This document shows positions 1-11,959 of a stretch of 64,000 nucleotides of DNA, piece after piece. The notes beneath the pieces were generated by a model. It was not told the origin of the DNA and searched no databases. It worked only from the letters and a program-made list of their open reading frames with translations. Both the position numbers and the translations under genes were made by a program. Within the stretch, counting starts at the first letter, position 1; the number at the start of each line of letters is the position of its first letter. Source of the stretch: Prostheceraeus crozeri (taxonomy: Eukaryota > Platyhelminthes > Polycladida > Euryleptidae); contig CAJQUW010003213.1 in the NCBI GenBank assembly GCA_907163375.1, positions 1-64,000 on the forward strand. Direction: 5' to 3'.

Positions 1-48
1 CTCTCTCCCTCTCTCTCTCTCTCAAAATTCAAAATTCAAAATTCAAAA
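1..48. repeat. Simple repeats: CT microsatellite then AAAATTC units
   Basis: A (CT)n run is followed by about four copies of a 7-8 bp AAAATTC unit. Low-complexity DNA with no coding signal. Confidence 0.8.
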
Positions 49-812
49 GTTATTGCCCAGGATGAGAGAGCAAACAAGATACATATACGTTAACATATGA
101 CAATACTATTGTAATGGCCAGGGAAAGTAAGATGACAATGATGGATGAAATGGTATGAGTTGAAAGATAAAAGCACACTTTGCACCAGATCGTTGTTGTA
201 TTCGCAGATGAAGTTCGGAGTGAGATGAATGTCTGAAAAGGTCTTGGGATACATGAGTAACATAATGTGGTCGATGATAATGTAGCAATGTTATAAATGA
301 GACATTATTTCATGTTGTATAGGAGAGGAGACAAAGCATGCATCAATGAAGTGTTTGTTTCCTCATTTATTTGAGCAATTATTTTATGTTTATCAGTTTC
401 CCATTTTAATATTTATTTAGTGATTTTTATTTGCGCAATCACACCCAGCAGCAGATTACTAACCTATTATTAATCCTATTATTTGTCCGGGAGGCACGGA
501 TATAATGATATTTATGGTTTTTTAAAGTTCTAAATAATTTCACATACCTGGAAAGTAGTTGAAAATTATTGAGTGACAGCACAATCAATTTTGTCTCCGA
601 CCTCGACGTAGATCTTTTAGCGAGTGACAGAGATATTCGTTTGCTCTAGTGTGAATAGCATAGTGTGAGTAAGTCTCAGCATTATCTGATAATGAAGCAA
701 TGTATTGTTGCTATTGTTGTTCTAGTCCCTTTAGCATTAAGCGATAGCATTGAGTTAGTAGCAATCTGATCAGAAAAACTGTGGTCAAGTTGCCTTATTG
801 TTTGAGACAGTA
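49..812. other. No gene seen
   Basis: AT-rich sequence without a convincing reading frame. It may include the decayed 3' untranslated region of the minus-strand LINE that ends just to the right, but I could not define an end or a poly(A) tail. Confidence 0.4.
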
Positions 813-973
813 TCATTTGTTTATACATTGATTAGTTAAGTCTATCATTGTCATGCTATGGAATGCCAGCACACGTTGATTAGTTAGTCTGCATTTCCGC
901 TGATAATTACCATTGTTCTCTCCATTATTCCATGCTGAACATTTCGTAAATGAAAAATCTAGTCTACATTCCG

Positions 974-1456
974 CTATCTGATGTGTTTCTGACATTCATT
1001 GTCCTTATCAATATAATCATCTATCGGTCTAATCTGTCTGATTGTCAACGAATTCATGAACGCATAGAAATCTGATCGGTGTAGCATCTTTCGATAGGGT
1101 ATTAAAGCATCTCTTTCATTGCAATATCTTGGACATACATATAGTACAATGAAATGATAAATATCTTTCATTCTCTTCTATATCGCAATATTTACAATTA
1201 CAATCTTTATATGTGGTTCGATTTTGTTATGTTCCAACTTCTGCTGCCTGTGTGTGATTTCCAGTTCTTAGTTTAATAATGTTATCGATTTTTGGTTTTA
1301 TCTCTGCTATCCATTATTATAAGGTTTTAATTCACATTGAAATCTACAAAGTTCTAAATATTTCAATCCTTTATTGCTAAGTTTGGCACTGTCAATCCAA
1401 TCTTTTCGGAAATATTCAGTTAGGACATTATTTATTAATTTCTTAATATTTCTACT
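974..1456 (-). pseudogene. LINE ORF2 C-terminal remnant
   Basis: The minus strand continues the LINE ORF2 that lies to the right of the inserted Tc1/mariner element. It gives a stretch containing LTEYFRKDWIDSAKLSNKG, then a frame with KLRTGNHTQAAEVGT, and a C-terminal Cys/His cluster (CNCKYC, CPRYCNERD). This resembles the zinc-knuckle tail usual at the end of LINE ORF2 proteins. Stops and at least two frameshifts break it. Its continuity with the reverse transcriptase beyond 2641 shows that one retrotransposon copy was split by the later insertion. Confidence 0.65.
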
Positions 1457-1457
1457 A

Positions 1458-2639
1458 CAGTCCGTTTCATAAAAAGTGGATCATCCCAAAATTTGACTAA
1501 ATAAAACATAAGTATGATACAGAAAGCATTTTTCATGTTATTTCATGTCCCTAATATATTTAAATGTCCTTATATAATCTGATAAGCTATGATACAGTAA
1601 CGGTTCTTAAGAAGCTAATATTTTGTGGCCCTACCCTTATTGTCAATGACATTGCCAATTCGTCTAGGCATTGATTCGATGATATCGTTGATTTTTGACT
1701 GATCTAACTTTCTCCACTCTCTTTTTAACAGTGAAGTAAGTTGTGATACGCCATCTGTAGGTAGCAGTGAACGACGAACGTTACGTTTTAGAATGCTCCA
1801 TACATTTTCTATGGGATTCAGATCAGGAGAACGAGCTGTCCAAGATAATGTCCTAAGCCCTAATTGAGACTTGCATAAAGGTTGACTTCTACTACTCTGT
1901 GGAATCAAAGTAGCATTATCATCCATAAATAACCATTGTCGATGGTATCACCAAGTTGATCTGTCATTTGGCCAATGTTTCATTCGTAAAACATTCACAT
2001 AGCGTTCAGAATTCATGGTTCCTTGCTGTACTTTTAAATTCATTGGTAGCTTGTGTGTTCTAGCAAAGGGGGTGGCGCAAGTTGCTCTGCGAGGGAGACA
2101 CTTTGCCTTTTGTGAATGCGATCTCGTTATTGTTCATTTGTGCTTTGTATTGTTTTCAACCGGTAGAGATAGATTTCTAGCTGAAAGCAATCAGGAGTGC
2201 TGCCAACACCACCGCAACGAAGTCAGGAAGCTATGGAACATGAAGTCCAGTTAATCACATGTAGCAGTTACATTATTGTTGATGAATAATGGTGCTATAC
2301 TGGCTCTGATTGACCGATTTTCTTTATTTTTGTTTTGCTTGATAGCTTTTGGCTTGTAGAACAACATATTACATAACAAAGGAAACAAATGTCATTTTAT
2401 AAGAGTGAGGTATGATTTTGTGTAACATTGCTAAATGAAGATCAAATTATCTACTACTTTTTTATCTATAACAGGAAAACAACTCAATATTCATGCTTGA
2501 AATTTCCAACAATGATATTAGTAAGCACAACTGACATATCTTCCAAATTTCAGAGAAATTCGTTCAAGTTTGGCGGAGTTAGACAAAGTTGAAGTTAAGG
2601 CGATGTTTAAGGGTGATCCATTTTTTATGAAACAATCTG
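1458..2639 (-). mobile_element. Tc1/mariner relic inserted in the LINE
   Basis: The ends are inverted: CAGTCCGTTTCATAAAAAGT at 1458 is matched by the reverse complement of GATCCATTTTTTATGAAACA near 2615-2639. Both sides are flanked by TA (1456-1457 and 2640-2641), the Tc1/mariner target duplication. Length is about 1.18 kb. The transposase inside is partial. The stretch from about 2045 to 2600 does not read as transposase and may hold further rearranged DNA. Confidence 0.75.
1615..2040 (-). pseudogene. Tc1-like transposase, C-terminal half, decayed
   Basis: Tc1-type DDE transposases cut and paste the element. The minus strand reads GTMNSERYVNVL at about 2005-2040, breaks near 1945, then reads FMDDNA, the block carrying the second catalytic Asp. 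TARSPDLNPIENVW follows and carries the third catalytic acidic residue. The N-terminal DNA-binding domain is missing and the frame is broken, so it is inactive. The frame from MDDNA to the stop is 103 codons long. Confidence 0.75.
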
Positions 2640-4320
2640 TATATTCCAAGCTCTGTGCTTCTGTGAAATGGACTTTATTAAACAGTTTTGAAACTCTTGC
2701 ATACCATGTATTTCGATAAGATGTATTTTCCATGTCACATTTAATGGTCTTAAAAATTCGTGTAATTAGTCTTTTGTCCTCACTTTTATTTAATTTGATG
2801 AAAAAATTTATAGCAGATTTATAACAATAATACTCAATCGGTTTGACTCCAAATTCACCGATGATGCAATAAGTAGGAGTAGTCATCCTCAAATGATAAT
2901 ATCTTTTATAAAATTGCACAGTGATGCGATTTAAATCGGTTAAATTTTTATCGAAGAATAGTTCACTGCCATATTTCATTTTTGAAAGCGTTAGCATTTC
3001 AAATGTTTCATTAATGATCCTACCATCCACTGAATTGAATTCCTTTAAAGTTTTGGCAGTTACATATGAAGATGACTTTCCTTTTTTGGTTAGCTCTTCT
3101 ATGTGTTTCCTATCATTTTTAGCAATCCAAAAACCTAAGTATTTGTATTGATCTACAACTTCAATTGCGGATATGTTATCACCCAAAATAACTACCTTGT
3201 CATATTTTTGCTTCTCACCAAATGTCATTATTTTTGTTTTGTCATAATTTATTTTCAAACTATTTATCTTACAAAACTTATGAAGAAGCCTAATTTGTTT
3301 GATAATTCCGGTATGCGTTTCACTCAACAGTAGAATATCATCTGCATAAATAAGTGCCGCTAATTTTGAGTTGCCTAACTTTATTGGATCAAAACAATCG
3401 ATATCATGATACAAGTCTGTCAAAAAATCATTGATATATATGCAAAATAGAACAGGTGATAAGCTATCTCCTTGTGGGATTCCATTTTCTATCTGAAATT
3501 CTTCACTTTCTTTCCCGTCAAATAAAATTTTGTAAGTTTTGTCTTTTATAATATTTTCCAATAATGAAAGATAGTTACCGGTGGGCAGAATGGCCTTCAA
3601 TTTGCCGATCAATCTGTTTTTTGGAATCGAATCAAATGCTTTAGATAGATCGACGAAACATGTGTATAGTGGTCTTTTGTCGTTTTTATATATTTGTATA
3701 CTTTCTTTTAATATCCAGATGTTATCAATCGTAGAATGCTCTTTTCGAAACCCTGTTTGTGATTCATGCAATAATTCAAATTTCTCAATCCAGTAATTTA
3801 ATCTATCGTTTAATATTCGTGTTAGTAGTTTTTCAATGCATGAAGATAAATTGAGACATCTATAAGAGTCAGCTTCATTTCTATTACCCTTCTTAAAAAT
3901 TGGGGTAATCCAGCTAGAATGCCATGGGGTATTATGGTCATTCATTACTTGATTAAATAAGGTACACAGAATTTGCGCTTGATTCGTGTCATTCTTTAGC
4001 ATCTCATATACAATTTTATCTGGCCCACTGGATTTGGAGGATTTTGAATATTTAATTGCATTTTCCACTTCTGCTATTGTAATTTTTTGATTAAGAGCAT
4101 CGTCATTTCTAGATGGTGGCTTTTGATTTGCAGATATATTTGTATTATCATTAAGATTTTTAGTTTCATTGTCTCTCTTTTGAATATTATTTTTAAATGA
4201 TTGAACATTTAGGGTAGTTTTATACTTATTTTTCCCGTGAGGTTTATTTCTATTAAGTATTTCCCAATATTTTTTGACGTCATTCTTAGCTTTGGCTTCA
4301 TGTAATTCCTTTAACTCCAT
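2518..4320 (-). pseudogene. Non-LTR retrotransposon ORF2, reverse transcriptase part
   Basis: This 600-codon open frame encodes a LINE reverse transcriptase. Visible blocks include SSGPDKIVYEML, SSWITPIFKKGN, TGFRKEHSTIDN, FVDLSKAFDSIPKN, GIPQGDSLSPVLFCIYIND and the catalytic ALIYADDILLLSE (YADD box). The last ~35 residues are not LINE sequence: they come from the right end of the Tc1/mariner element inserted at 2640. The true C-terminus lies at 974-1456. A frameshift at about 4311-4320 separates this part from the endonuclease half. The endonuclease type and PHD-bearing ORF1 suggest the CR1/Jockey group, but I did not settle the clade. Confidence 0.85.
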
Positions 4321-5570
4321 TTGCTGTAATATCCTTCTTTCTCTTTTAATATTTTTGTTAAGTTTCCTTTTCGTTTGTAATAGTAAACATAAATTTTGCT
4401 CAGATTGATCATTTTTATATACTTCAACATTTTGTTTATGTGTTTTCTGAGAATTCTTGTATTTTCAGAGTATATTGGCCGGCTGTTAGAGCTCATCTCA
4501 GTAGGTAATGATTCCTTATTAATCTTAACAATTTCATCATATATTTCAGTTTTATTTAGTTTTTTGTCCTTCATATCTTCCAAAAGTTTTGAACCTTTTT
4601 CTGAAACAGTTTGACGATACTTTTCCAGATTTCTCTCAGTTCTCCATCTGAAGGGGATGATACGCTTCTTAAGATCCTTTTGAAATAAGCTTCTCATATT
4701 TGCTGCTCTATGTGCCGCTGGTTTTATAGGTATTTTTAGATCAATTTTTATTGGTCTATGGTCAGTATACAATTTTGGCTCCATTATTTTGAAGGCTTCT
4801 ATATTCTTCAGCATAGATTCCGAAAGTATTAAATAGTCTATGACTGACTTATAGCATTTATCATTTTGAAGCCTGCAAAATGTATGTTCACCGTTTTCGA
4901 GTCTACCATTAGCTATTATTAGTGAATTTTCATTGCAAAAGTCTATCAGTTCTCGTCCTTGCTTATTAATAATCAGGTCTTCAGAATTTCTTATCGGAAT
5001 ATTTAAGTGCTTGTTATCATTTATGTTGCCTGTTCTGCTATTAAAATCTCCCAGTATGATTATATGTTTCATTCTAAATTTTCCTATATAGTCTTTAATT
5101 TTATTAAGGTAATATTTATCAGCATGTTTAGATTCTCTGCTCTCTCTGTAACAGAAAATCATATGTATTTTATCCACTTCTTTCCATTGTTTGTTTTTCA
5201 CTTCTATTATTATCATGTCTCCATTTTCAGCTATTATGTTCTCAATAACCATGTCTTTAGTTTTATAATACAAATTGATTCCCTTGATTTGGCGGCCAAA
5301 ATTATTTTTAGTTTTACTGGTCGTTTCTATCATGTCATATTGATCGATTGGTAATAAATTATATTCTGATAGGTGCGTTTCAGTGAAACATATTATATCT
5401 GCATCAAGTGTATCTTTGATTACATTAGCATCCTTAATTTTACTAACATTTAATCCATTAATATTGGCATAGAATAATTTTATTGTTTGCATTTCATTCT
5501 TACTTTTCGTCTCTGACGCTACTGTCTCCTCTCCTTGCTCACTTTTGTTAAAAATACTGCTGAGGACCAA
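4311..5570 (-). pseudogene. Non-LTR retrotransposon ORF2, APE-type endonuclease part
   Basis: A 419-codon frame carries an exonuclease-endonuclease-phosphatase domain that nicks target DNA for target-primed reverse transcription. Motifs in order are FYANINGLN, DADIICFTETHLSE, IIILGDFNSRTG (Asp/Asn catalytic block), SVIDYLILSE and YTDHRPIKIDL (terminal Asp-His). A frameshift near 4320 cuts it from the reverse transcriptase, so ORF2 of this copy is broken. Its start overlaps the end of ORF1 by 23 nt in another frame, the usual ORF1/ORF2 arrangement. Confidence 0.85.
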
Positions 5571-6668
5571 CTTGATTCACGTTTTGTTGAAATTGTCCTT
5601 GAGTCACAGGTGGATATGTCGGTGGATATGTCGGTGGATAGTTAGGTTGAACAGGTTGTTGTGGCGGATATGATTGGTACCGTTGGTATGGCTGGTATGG
5701 TGGTCTATACGGTTGTTGCTGCTGTTGTTGGTAGTTGCTTCTTGAACTTGTGTACCATCGTGGTCTCGAGAAGCAATTTCGAGCTATGTGCCTCTTCGCC
5801 CGCATGCGTGGCAAACAGGAGCTGGCCTTCGTTGGTAATTCGATCGATTGGGTCGGTAATTGGCTCGGTCGTAGGGTCTCGATTGTTGTCGGGGTTGTGA
5901 TTGGAAATACGTCTGATTTGGCATTTGTTGTCGCATCGTGTTGTTCACAGTAGCCTTTAAGTCGTCAATCATGTGTTTCATTACAGTCAATTCAGTCTCA
6001 GTATTCTCCCGTTGGTCGTCAATCAGTCTTCTAAGGTCATTGTTATTGCCAGGTTGGTTTGTCATCATTTGATTATTTTCTTCCGTACTATTGGTAGTTT
6101 GGTTCTTCTTTTCTCTTTCTTCGTACTCGCTAAGTTTTGCTTCGTATGTCGCTAATGTCAGTAGCAGGTCGTCATTCTTCCTTTGCACGATTTTCATTTC
6201 CTCCTTGTATGCTTCGAATTCGTCGGTTACTTCATCTCGCTTCAAGCTTATTTGGCGGATAGTCTGTTTCAAATCACTCATTTCTCTTTCCTTGATGCTG
6301 TTGCGCCTTTTGTATTCTTCTGCAAGTTGCTGATTTCCATCGTATTTCTTTATATTTTCCCTGATGAACGCATACTCATTTTCATGCACTTTCTTGACAC
6401 ATTCGTCACACGTGTATTTCCTTTTGTACAGGTTTTCCTTGTGATACTTCACCAGTTCGTATACACCCAGATCAGTGCAGCCATAATGTAGATGGATTTC
6501 ACATCTTTTGCACGAAAGGAACAGCTGATCCTTTATATCTTGCTTGCATAGTTTGCAGCTGACGTGTGAGGTGATGAAACCTTGTTGGGATTGAGATGAT
6601 GATGTAGATGAAGGATTGGGATGATTTGGGGATATGGGTTGAGAAGTCACAGGAGCTGCCGAAGACAT
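5548..6668 (-). pseudogene. Non-LTR retrotransposon ORF1 (PHD finger, coiled coil, zinc knuckle), frameshifted
   Basis: ORF1 proteins bind the element RNA. From ATG at 6668 the frame gives a Ser/Pro-rich start and a PHD-type Cys/His cluster (CKLCKQDIKDQLFLSCKRC, HLHYGC, CDEC; about residues 38-90). A charged coiled-coil-like region follows, then a CCHC knuckle starting CHACGRR. The frame shifts near 5790-5810, and the knuckle and tail continue in another frame as HIARNCF and a Gln/Pro/Tyr-rich tail with PPTYPPTYPP repeats. This is one ORF1 broken by an indel. The 5' end of the LINE probably lies near 6670-6900. Confidence 0.75.
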
Positions 6669-6872
6669 TCATGCAATTATTGCAATAAACACCAAATTTT
6701 TGAGACCGTCAAATACGGCATAGTATATAGCATAGTTCATTCCTTGATAGCAGTTCGAGATTTTCTTGAAATTTGATAAGTAATTTGAATTGTATAATTT
6801 GAAATTGTGTAAGCATTGCATGAATATTTCAGTTGCTCTATTAATGGTCTTCGAAACGTTGGGTAACTCCAA

Positions 6873-7748
6873 AACTTTTCAATTTCGCGGTGAGCCATCG
6901 GGGCGTTTTCTCATTGATCATGCTATCCCATAACTTGATATATCGGGTCACCGAAGCATACTCAATTTCATATTCATTCTATCCAAGATCATTTCTGATG
7001 ATTTAAACTCTTCGGTTCAGTCATTTTGCACCTCTTCCAATTCATGTATAAGATTGTGATATTCAATCATTAATTATCTCAAATCAAAGATAAAATGCAT
7101 TTTGCTTTGAGATTATTAATTAATGACCTGAGATGCAAGATTGCCTTGAAGATTTACCTCAATTCAACTATAGAATTGTCAAAACGATGGTAAATAAGCT
7201 AAAAACAAATGTGAATTCTGGATGTTTTTGGAAGAAAGATTCACTGAAACTCCATTCTTGGATGCATCCCAGTTCCCTATGATGTACCACTATATTTATA
7301 TAGATTCATTTAAATTTTCATTTTCTAAGAATTAAGCTTTGCTGCTTTAATTGTATTTTTATTCATTTCATTTGAGCTTTCGCCAATAATGGCCTTCTAA
7401 AAATATGTGAGAAAATTTATGAAATGCTATTAAAAAGCAAGACTTATTTCTAGAAGAATCAATTGTCAAATTTAATGCCATGATGTTTAACCTTTTTTAA
7501 GACTTTTTAACCCTTTTTAACACATTTTTAGTTCATCTATGCATGTACATTGTACATGCACCTTGTATCTCTGTACAGTCCCAGGAAGCAAAATTGTCCA
7601 CTCTCATGTCATTAAAATATAGAGTTCACTGAAGGTGATGCACACTTCTCTGACGTTCTCTACATTCATAGGCCTAGGCAAGAACTATGAGCATTTGAAG
7701 CCCCCTATCTCTCAATGGCAGTAGAACATGTTGATCAGCTATCGGCCA
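6873..7748. other. No gene seen
   Basis: AT-rich DNA between the LINE and the first CACTG-ended element. It holds only short frames. A near-palindromic ATGCATGTACATTGTACATGCA stretch lies at about 7540-7560. Confidence 0.4.
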
Positions 7749-8693
7749 CACTGTAAATCGCTCAATACCAATCACATACGAAGGATGCATACCAAAATAT
7801 CTTTTGGTATATTTCTGTATTCTCTTGGTATATATTTGTATGCTTTTCGTATGTTATTTCAAATGTGGTATGCTTTACATACTAAAGCCATACTAGCACA
7901 ATGTTAAAAGAAAGCATAAATCATGTCCAAAGTATCTTGATTTCAGGTCTTTTGTCAATAAAGATCACTCTATTGTTACTACTGTTCTGCAAGCAGTCAG
8001 ATAATGACATTCAAGAGTCATTCTTTCAATACTGAATTCGATTTTAATACACGTAGGTCTAAGGCATTTCATGAATAATCAATAAGATTTCAACCATCAA
8101 CAATTATGCATTATGTAATTCTGAAATTAAGCATATTATCAATCCGAAATAAAAGCACATTATAATTCATGAACGCAAAAATAGTTATGTTTGAGATATA
8201 TAAGTCAACATGATTTCACTAAAGATATCGTTTAAATGAAATGATGTTTATTAACTTGAGTCATAAAGTAGAGTTAAATAAACGTCCTGCTAATGTTGCT
8301 AGACAAGTAGAATCGACCACATATTTGAAGAGCATAAAATTCACAATAAATCTAATGTACTCAAATATCACTCTATCAAACAAAAAATATTCACCACTTG
8401 TATTACCGAAAAAAGTTATTTGACAGTAGTATGTAATACATACATTTTTTTGCTATGTGACTTAAAGCTGCGAAACAGTGTGAAAGTGTGAAACAGCCAA
8501 TCACAGATAGAATAGTTCGTATCGCTACATACCAATCACATACTAAAGTAAGTGAGATGTGGTATGAAAAACATACCAGATCTCTGTAGACATACCAGAA
8601 TCTCGTATCAGATGTTAGTTTTAAATTGCATGTAATTTTGGTATATGTTTGTATGTAATTTTCGTATCCAGCGATTTACAGTGCAGCTTTGAA
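7749..8693. mobile_element. CACTG-ended non-autonomous DNA transposon, copy 1
   Basis: The element starts CACTGTAAATCGCT and ends with its inverted copy AGCGATTTACAGTG. Both subterminal regions are packed with short GGTATG/CATACC words in both orientations. The flanks share CA on each side, a possible 2-bp duplication. CACTG ends with dense subterminal repeats suggest the CACTA/Mirage/Chapaev group; the length is 945 bp and no transposase is present. A second copy lies inverted at 17246-19532. Confidence 0.65.
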
Positions 8694-10774
8694 TGGTGAT
8701 TTCAATTTTTTTGGGAATTAGTTAGTTGCGAGACTGACGTGCATAAACAACCGGCATCCAGGTTGGCCTCTTGGAGTTAATTCGTTAGTTTTCTCTACTA
8801 TAAGCGAATGCCGCTCTTATCAATGCACGCTTTTTCTATCCGTGCGTTTCGGAGTAAACAGTTTGTCATTCGTGTTTGTTAGCTTTAACTTGTTGAATTT
8901 CGTTGCTGTGGCACATCACGCAACAGTTTCAACGCAATCAGACTCCGTCCAACACTTTGGCACAGTCGAATTGTCGCAGATGTTCACATTTTTCTGGAGG
9001 TGAAAACTCAGATTTATTAAAGTGAATTCAGGACGCTCCTAAAGTGATGGATACAAACAAGTTCTCTATCCAAACGAACATTCCTTGTCCCACCTCGCGA
9101 ACGATCGACAGTTCCATGCTTGCGGTGTGGAGCTCCAGCAACTATCTACATAATCTTCGTTAACTCTTATGCAGCAACATTTCCTTGATGACAACGAAGG
9201 AGATGCGATTTTTTGGCATATTTGCAGAAAAATCAATCGACAAACGGAACTTCATGGGTTTTTATAGAGATATCTATCACTGATTTGCGAATATTATTTA
9301 TGAGTTGAGATGTGTGACAGCAATTTTCTCTGTCGTCAATAATTAAACATTAGAATTGAGAAACTGCATATTTGAAATAATATTCATGACATCAGAAATT
9401 AGTCAATGAATGTCTGAATTGAAGAACTGTTATTGATTTGAGCACGTTTAACATTGAATTTAGCGATTCGATACATGAACTGGAAAAGGTGTATTATCAT
9501 TATATTTCGTGGATTCACTATTTATTAGGTTCCGAAGCCTACTACAGAAATCAAGTCAAAACTGTTGAAGGACAGCTGATCAAATACAAGTACCGGTAAG
9601 CAGTTTCTTCAAAATATTGCCTCGTGCAATCTTATTTGGCAGATGACAGAAAATGCTTTGAAATGCCCGGTAATTATGTGTAATGTGTAATATCTTGATA
9701 TACAAATATTGATAAAATTAGGTAGCTCACTGTTGATGTCCCCTGAATGTATTTCGGAAGTTTTGGATTTTGTATAGACTTTTTCCAATGATACAGAAGC
9801 AATATCATCAATATCCGTGTGCACCTCCTGTAAGCTATCATGACAATATTAGTTTTTTGCATAACAAATTCAAAAGTTTTTGCTGTTCAAGCACTTATTT
9901 TCATCCTTTTAGTCGACTTACTATTCCTTCTGAATAAAGTCAAAAAGAAGTAAGTACAGCTGTCGTTGATATAAATTCACCTTGAATGATTCTACTATAT
10001 AGACATCTATGGACAAACTGACGCAAGTAACTTGACCACTCAAATATCTATGAAGAACTGATATCTGTGCCATCTAATTTATGGCTTGTCTCTAACTACA
10101 TAGATATCTGTAACATGAATGTTTCATCCACAAATTGAGAAATGATAATCAACTTTTTTGATGACAAACTGTTTATCTGAATGGAAATTGACTCAAGTTC
10201 GCGGTACATCCGGGGGAACTAAGTTGGGGCATGATTGGCCAATTAAAAGCTTTGAATTGCACATGTGACTGATTCTAACACAATGATACAGACGTTGACA
10301 AGCATAGAAATAAACTGTTTATCTGTTTAACTGTTTAGCTTAATTTCCATTCTAGAGGTTTTATTGTTGTCAATTTCTATGTTGACAAGTGTATCTAAGT
10401 GAAAATGCGTGCGATTTATGTGCCGTTATTGTGGATTCAATGAAGCTCAACTTCCATACTAAAGGTTTTATTGTTGTCAATTTTTGTGATGATCAAGCCC
10501 TGAGATGTTCAATTAAAGAAACTCAAAATATTTAAAAGACTCCGGAAAAGTGTCTGAAATTGACTTACGTCACTTTGTGGAATCACCAATGAAAAGATTC
10601 CACTGAAATGACGTTGATCTGTCCTCAACAACATAGAAATTGTTGTATTCATTGGTTCAAATCAGTGAGACTAGAATGGACAATAACGGTTTGTTGATGG
10701 CCATTTCAGGCATCGATCTATGTTAATATGATAGAAGAATATGATGGAAGAATCAAATTACTGAAACATGCAAC
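8694..10774. other. No gene seen
   Basis: AT-rich sequence with only short frames. A GGTTTTATTGTTGTCAATTT sequence occurs twice about 100 bp apart (near 10357 and 10460), suggesting a degenerate local duplication. Confidence 0.4.
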
Positions 10775-11296
10775 CACAGAATTAGATTGTTTAATCGTAT
10801 CACTTTGCTAGAAGTACAAACTGATTGAAAATGACGGCACATGCAGGAACTTAATAAGTGGGCAAAAAGAAATTTTTGATACCTTGTAGAGATAGTAAAA
10901 ATAGTCGTGCGTCGCTTGCGGATTGCTCTGAATTCCTTCAAAATGCTCCGATCGCCACGACTCCTTCAGATTCGAAGAATTCAGATCATTGTGCAAAAGT
11001 TTTCTCGATAATGTTGGGCCCTCAGATCATTTTAAAAAAAGTTAGCAGGCGCATGAAAAAACGTCCACAAACTTCTCTGTAGAACTTGACATCGTCTGTG
11101 TCTCTTTGCTGTGTGATCCGGTAGATAGCAGTCACTGAAACTTTGCACAATTTGGCGTGCTTAATGTTAAACTGGCTGCTCATTGTTCGATTGCTATGGT
11201 ATTTTGTCAGCAGATTGTGCCATTTCAATAACGTTACATGTTCCAATGCTTCCCTTCTAGTCAAACGGAGAAAGAAACGACCTGTCTAATTCTGTG
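10775..11296 (-). mobile_element. hAT-type MITE, 522 bp, copy 1
   Basis: The ends are CACAGAATTAGA and TCTAATTCTGTG. Direct 8-bp flanks CATGCAAC (10767-10774 and 11297-11304) match perfectly, as expected for hAT-superfamily insertion. Two full copies occur in the opposite orientation at 48156-48678 and 48711-49230, and a 37-bp end-to-end remnant at 15156-15192. Short frames inside are conserved between copies but show no transposase motif. Confidence 0.85.
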
Positions 11297-11957
11297 CATG
11301 CAACACTCGTAAATTCTTGCTGTAAAGCGATGTCTTGTAAATTATTTTATCAAGAATGATAATTTGTAAGAAGAAATTACAACATCCATGAATTGCTGCT
11401 GATGCCTTCCCATTGTCAACCACTGGAAGTCGTCATCGTTAAGGCACCGCTGCTACGACAACACATGTCCAAGGCACACAATTGTTTTCAATATCCATGT
11501 CCTCTCTAGTCCTTTATTATTACATAGCATCGGATTTCTATGGTTTCTAATGTCCATTGAATTGGTGCATTGTCAAAGCGACAAGATGCCGAAGTTATAA
11601 AACTGTTTTCAACCGCTATCAATCTCAAAGATCAAGAAAAACGCCGTGTGGAGACCCGCAAGGACTACAAACTGCTAATATCTAAAATACGCCTTTCGGG
11701 TTGGTTGCACGTTATTAAAACTAGCCCACTTAGAATAAAGGGACAAAGGACAGAAAGCTATGAAATTCATTCACTCTCGAGAATACATTGGAAATAGTCA
11801 ATGATTAGCTGTGAATGGTCTATTTTTAGGAGTAAACTTTGAATCTGAATATTTGAACTTGATGAAAATTAATTGCAGAGCTTCGTACACAAGCAGACCG
11901 CATTATCATATTTAGTTTATTAGTTGCCCCTATTATACACATGTGTATTTAAAAGTG
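11297..11957. other. No gene seen
   Basis: Non-coding-looking DNA. A 75-codon + frame at 11570-11797 has no recognisable motif and no supporting signals. Confidence 0.35.
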
Positions 11958-11959
11958 TA

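Noticed and set aside
5007..5354. 115-codon + frame antisense to the LINE endonuclease
   Set aside because: It is the antisense shadow of an AT-rich coding sequence with no motif of its own.
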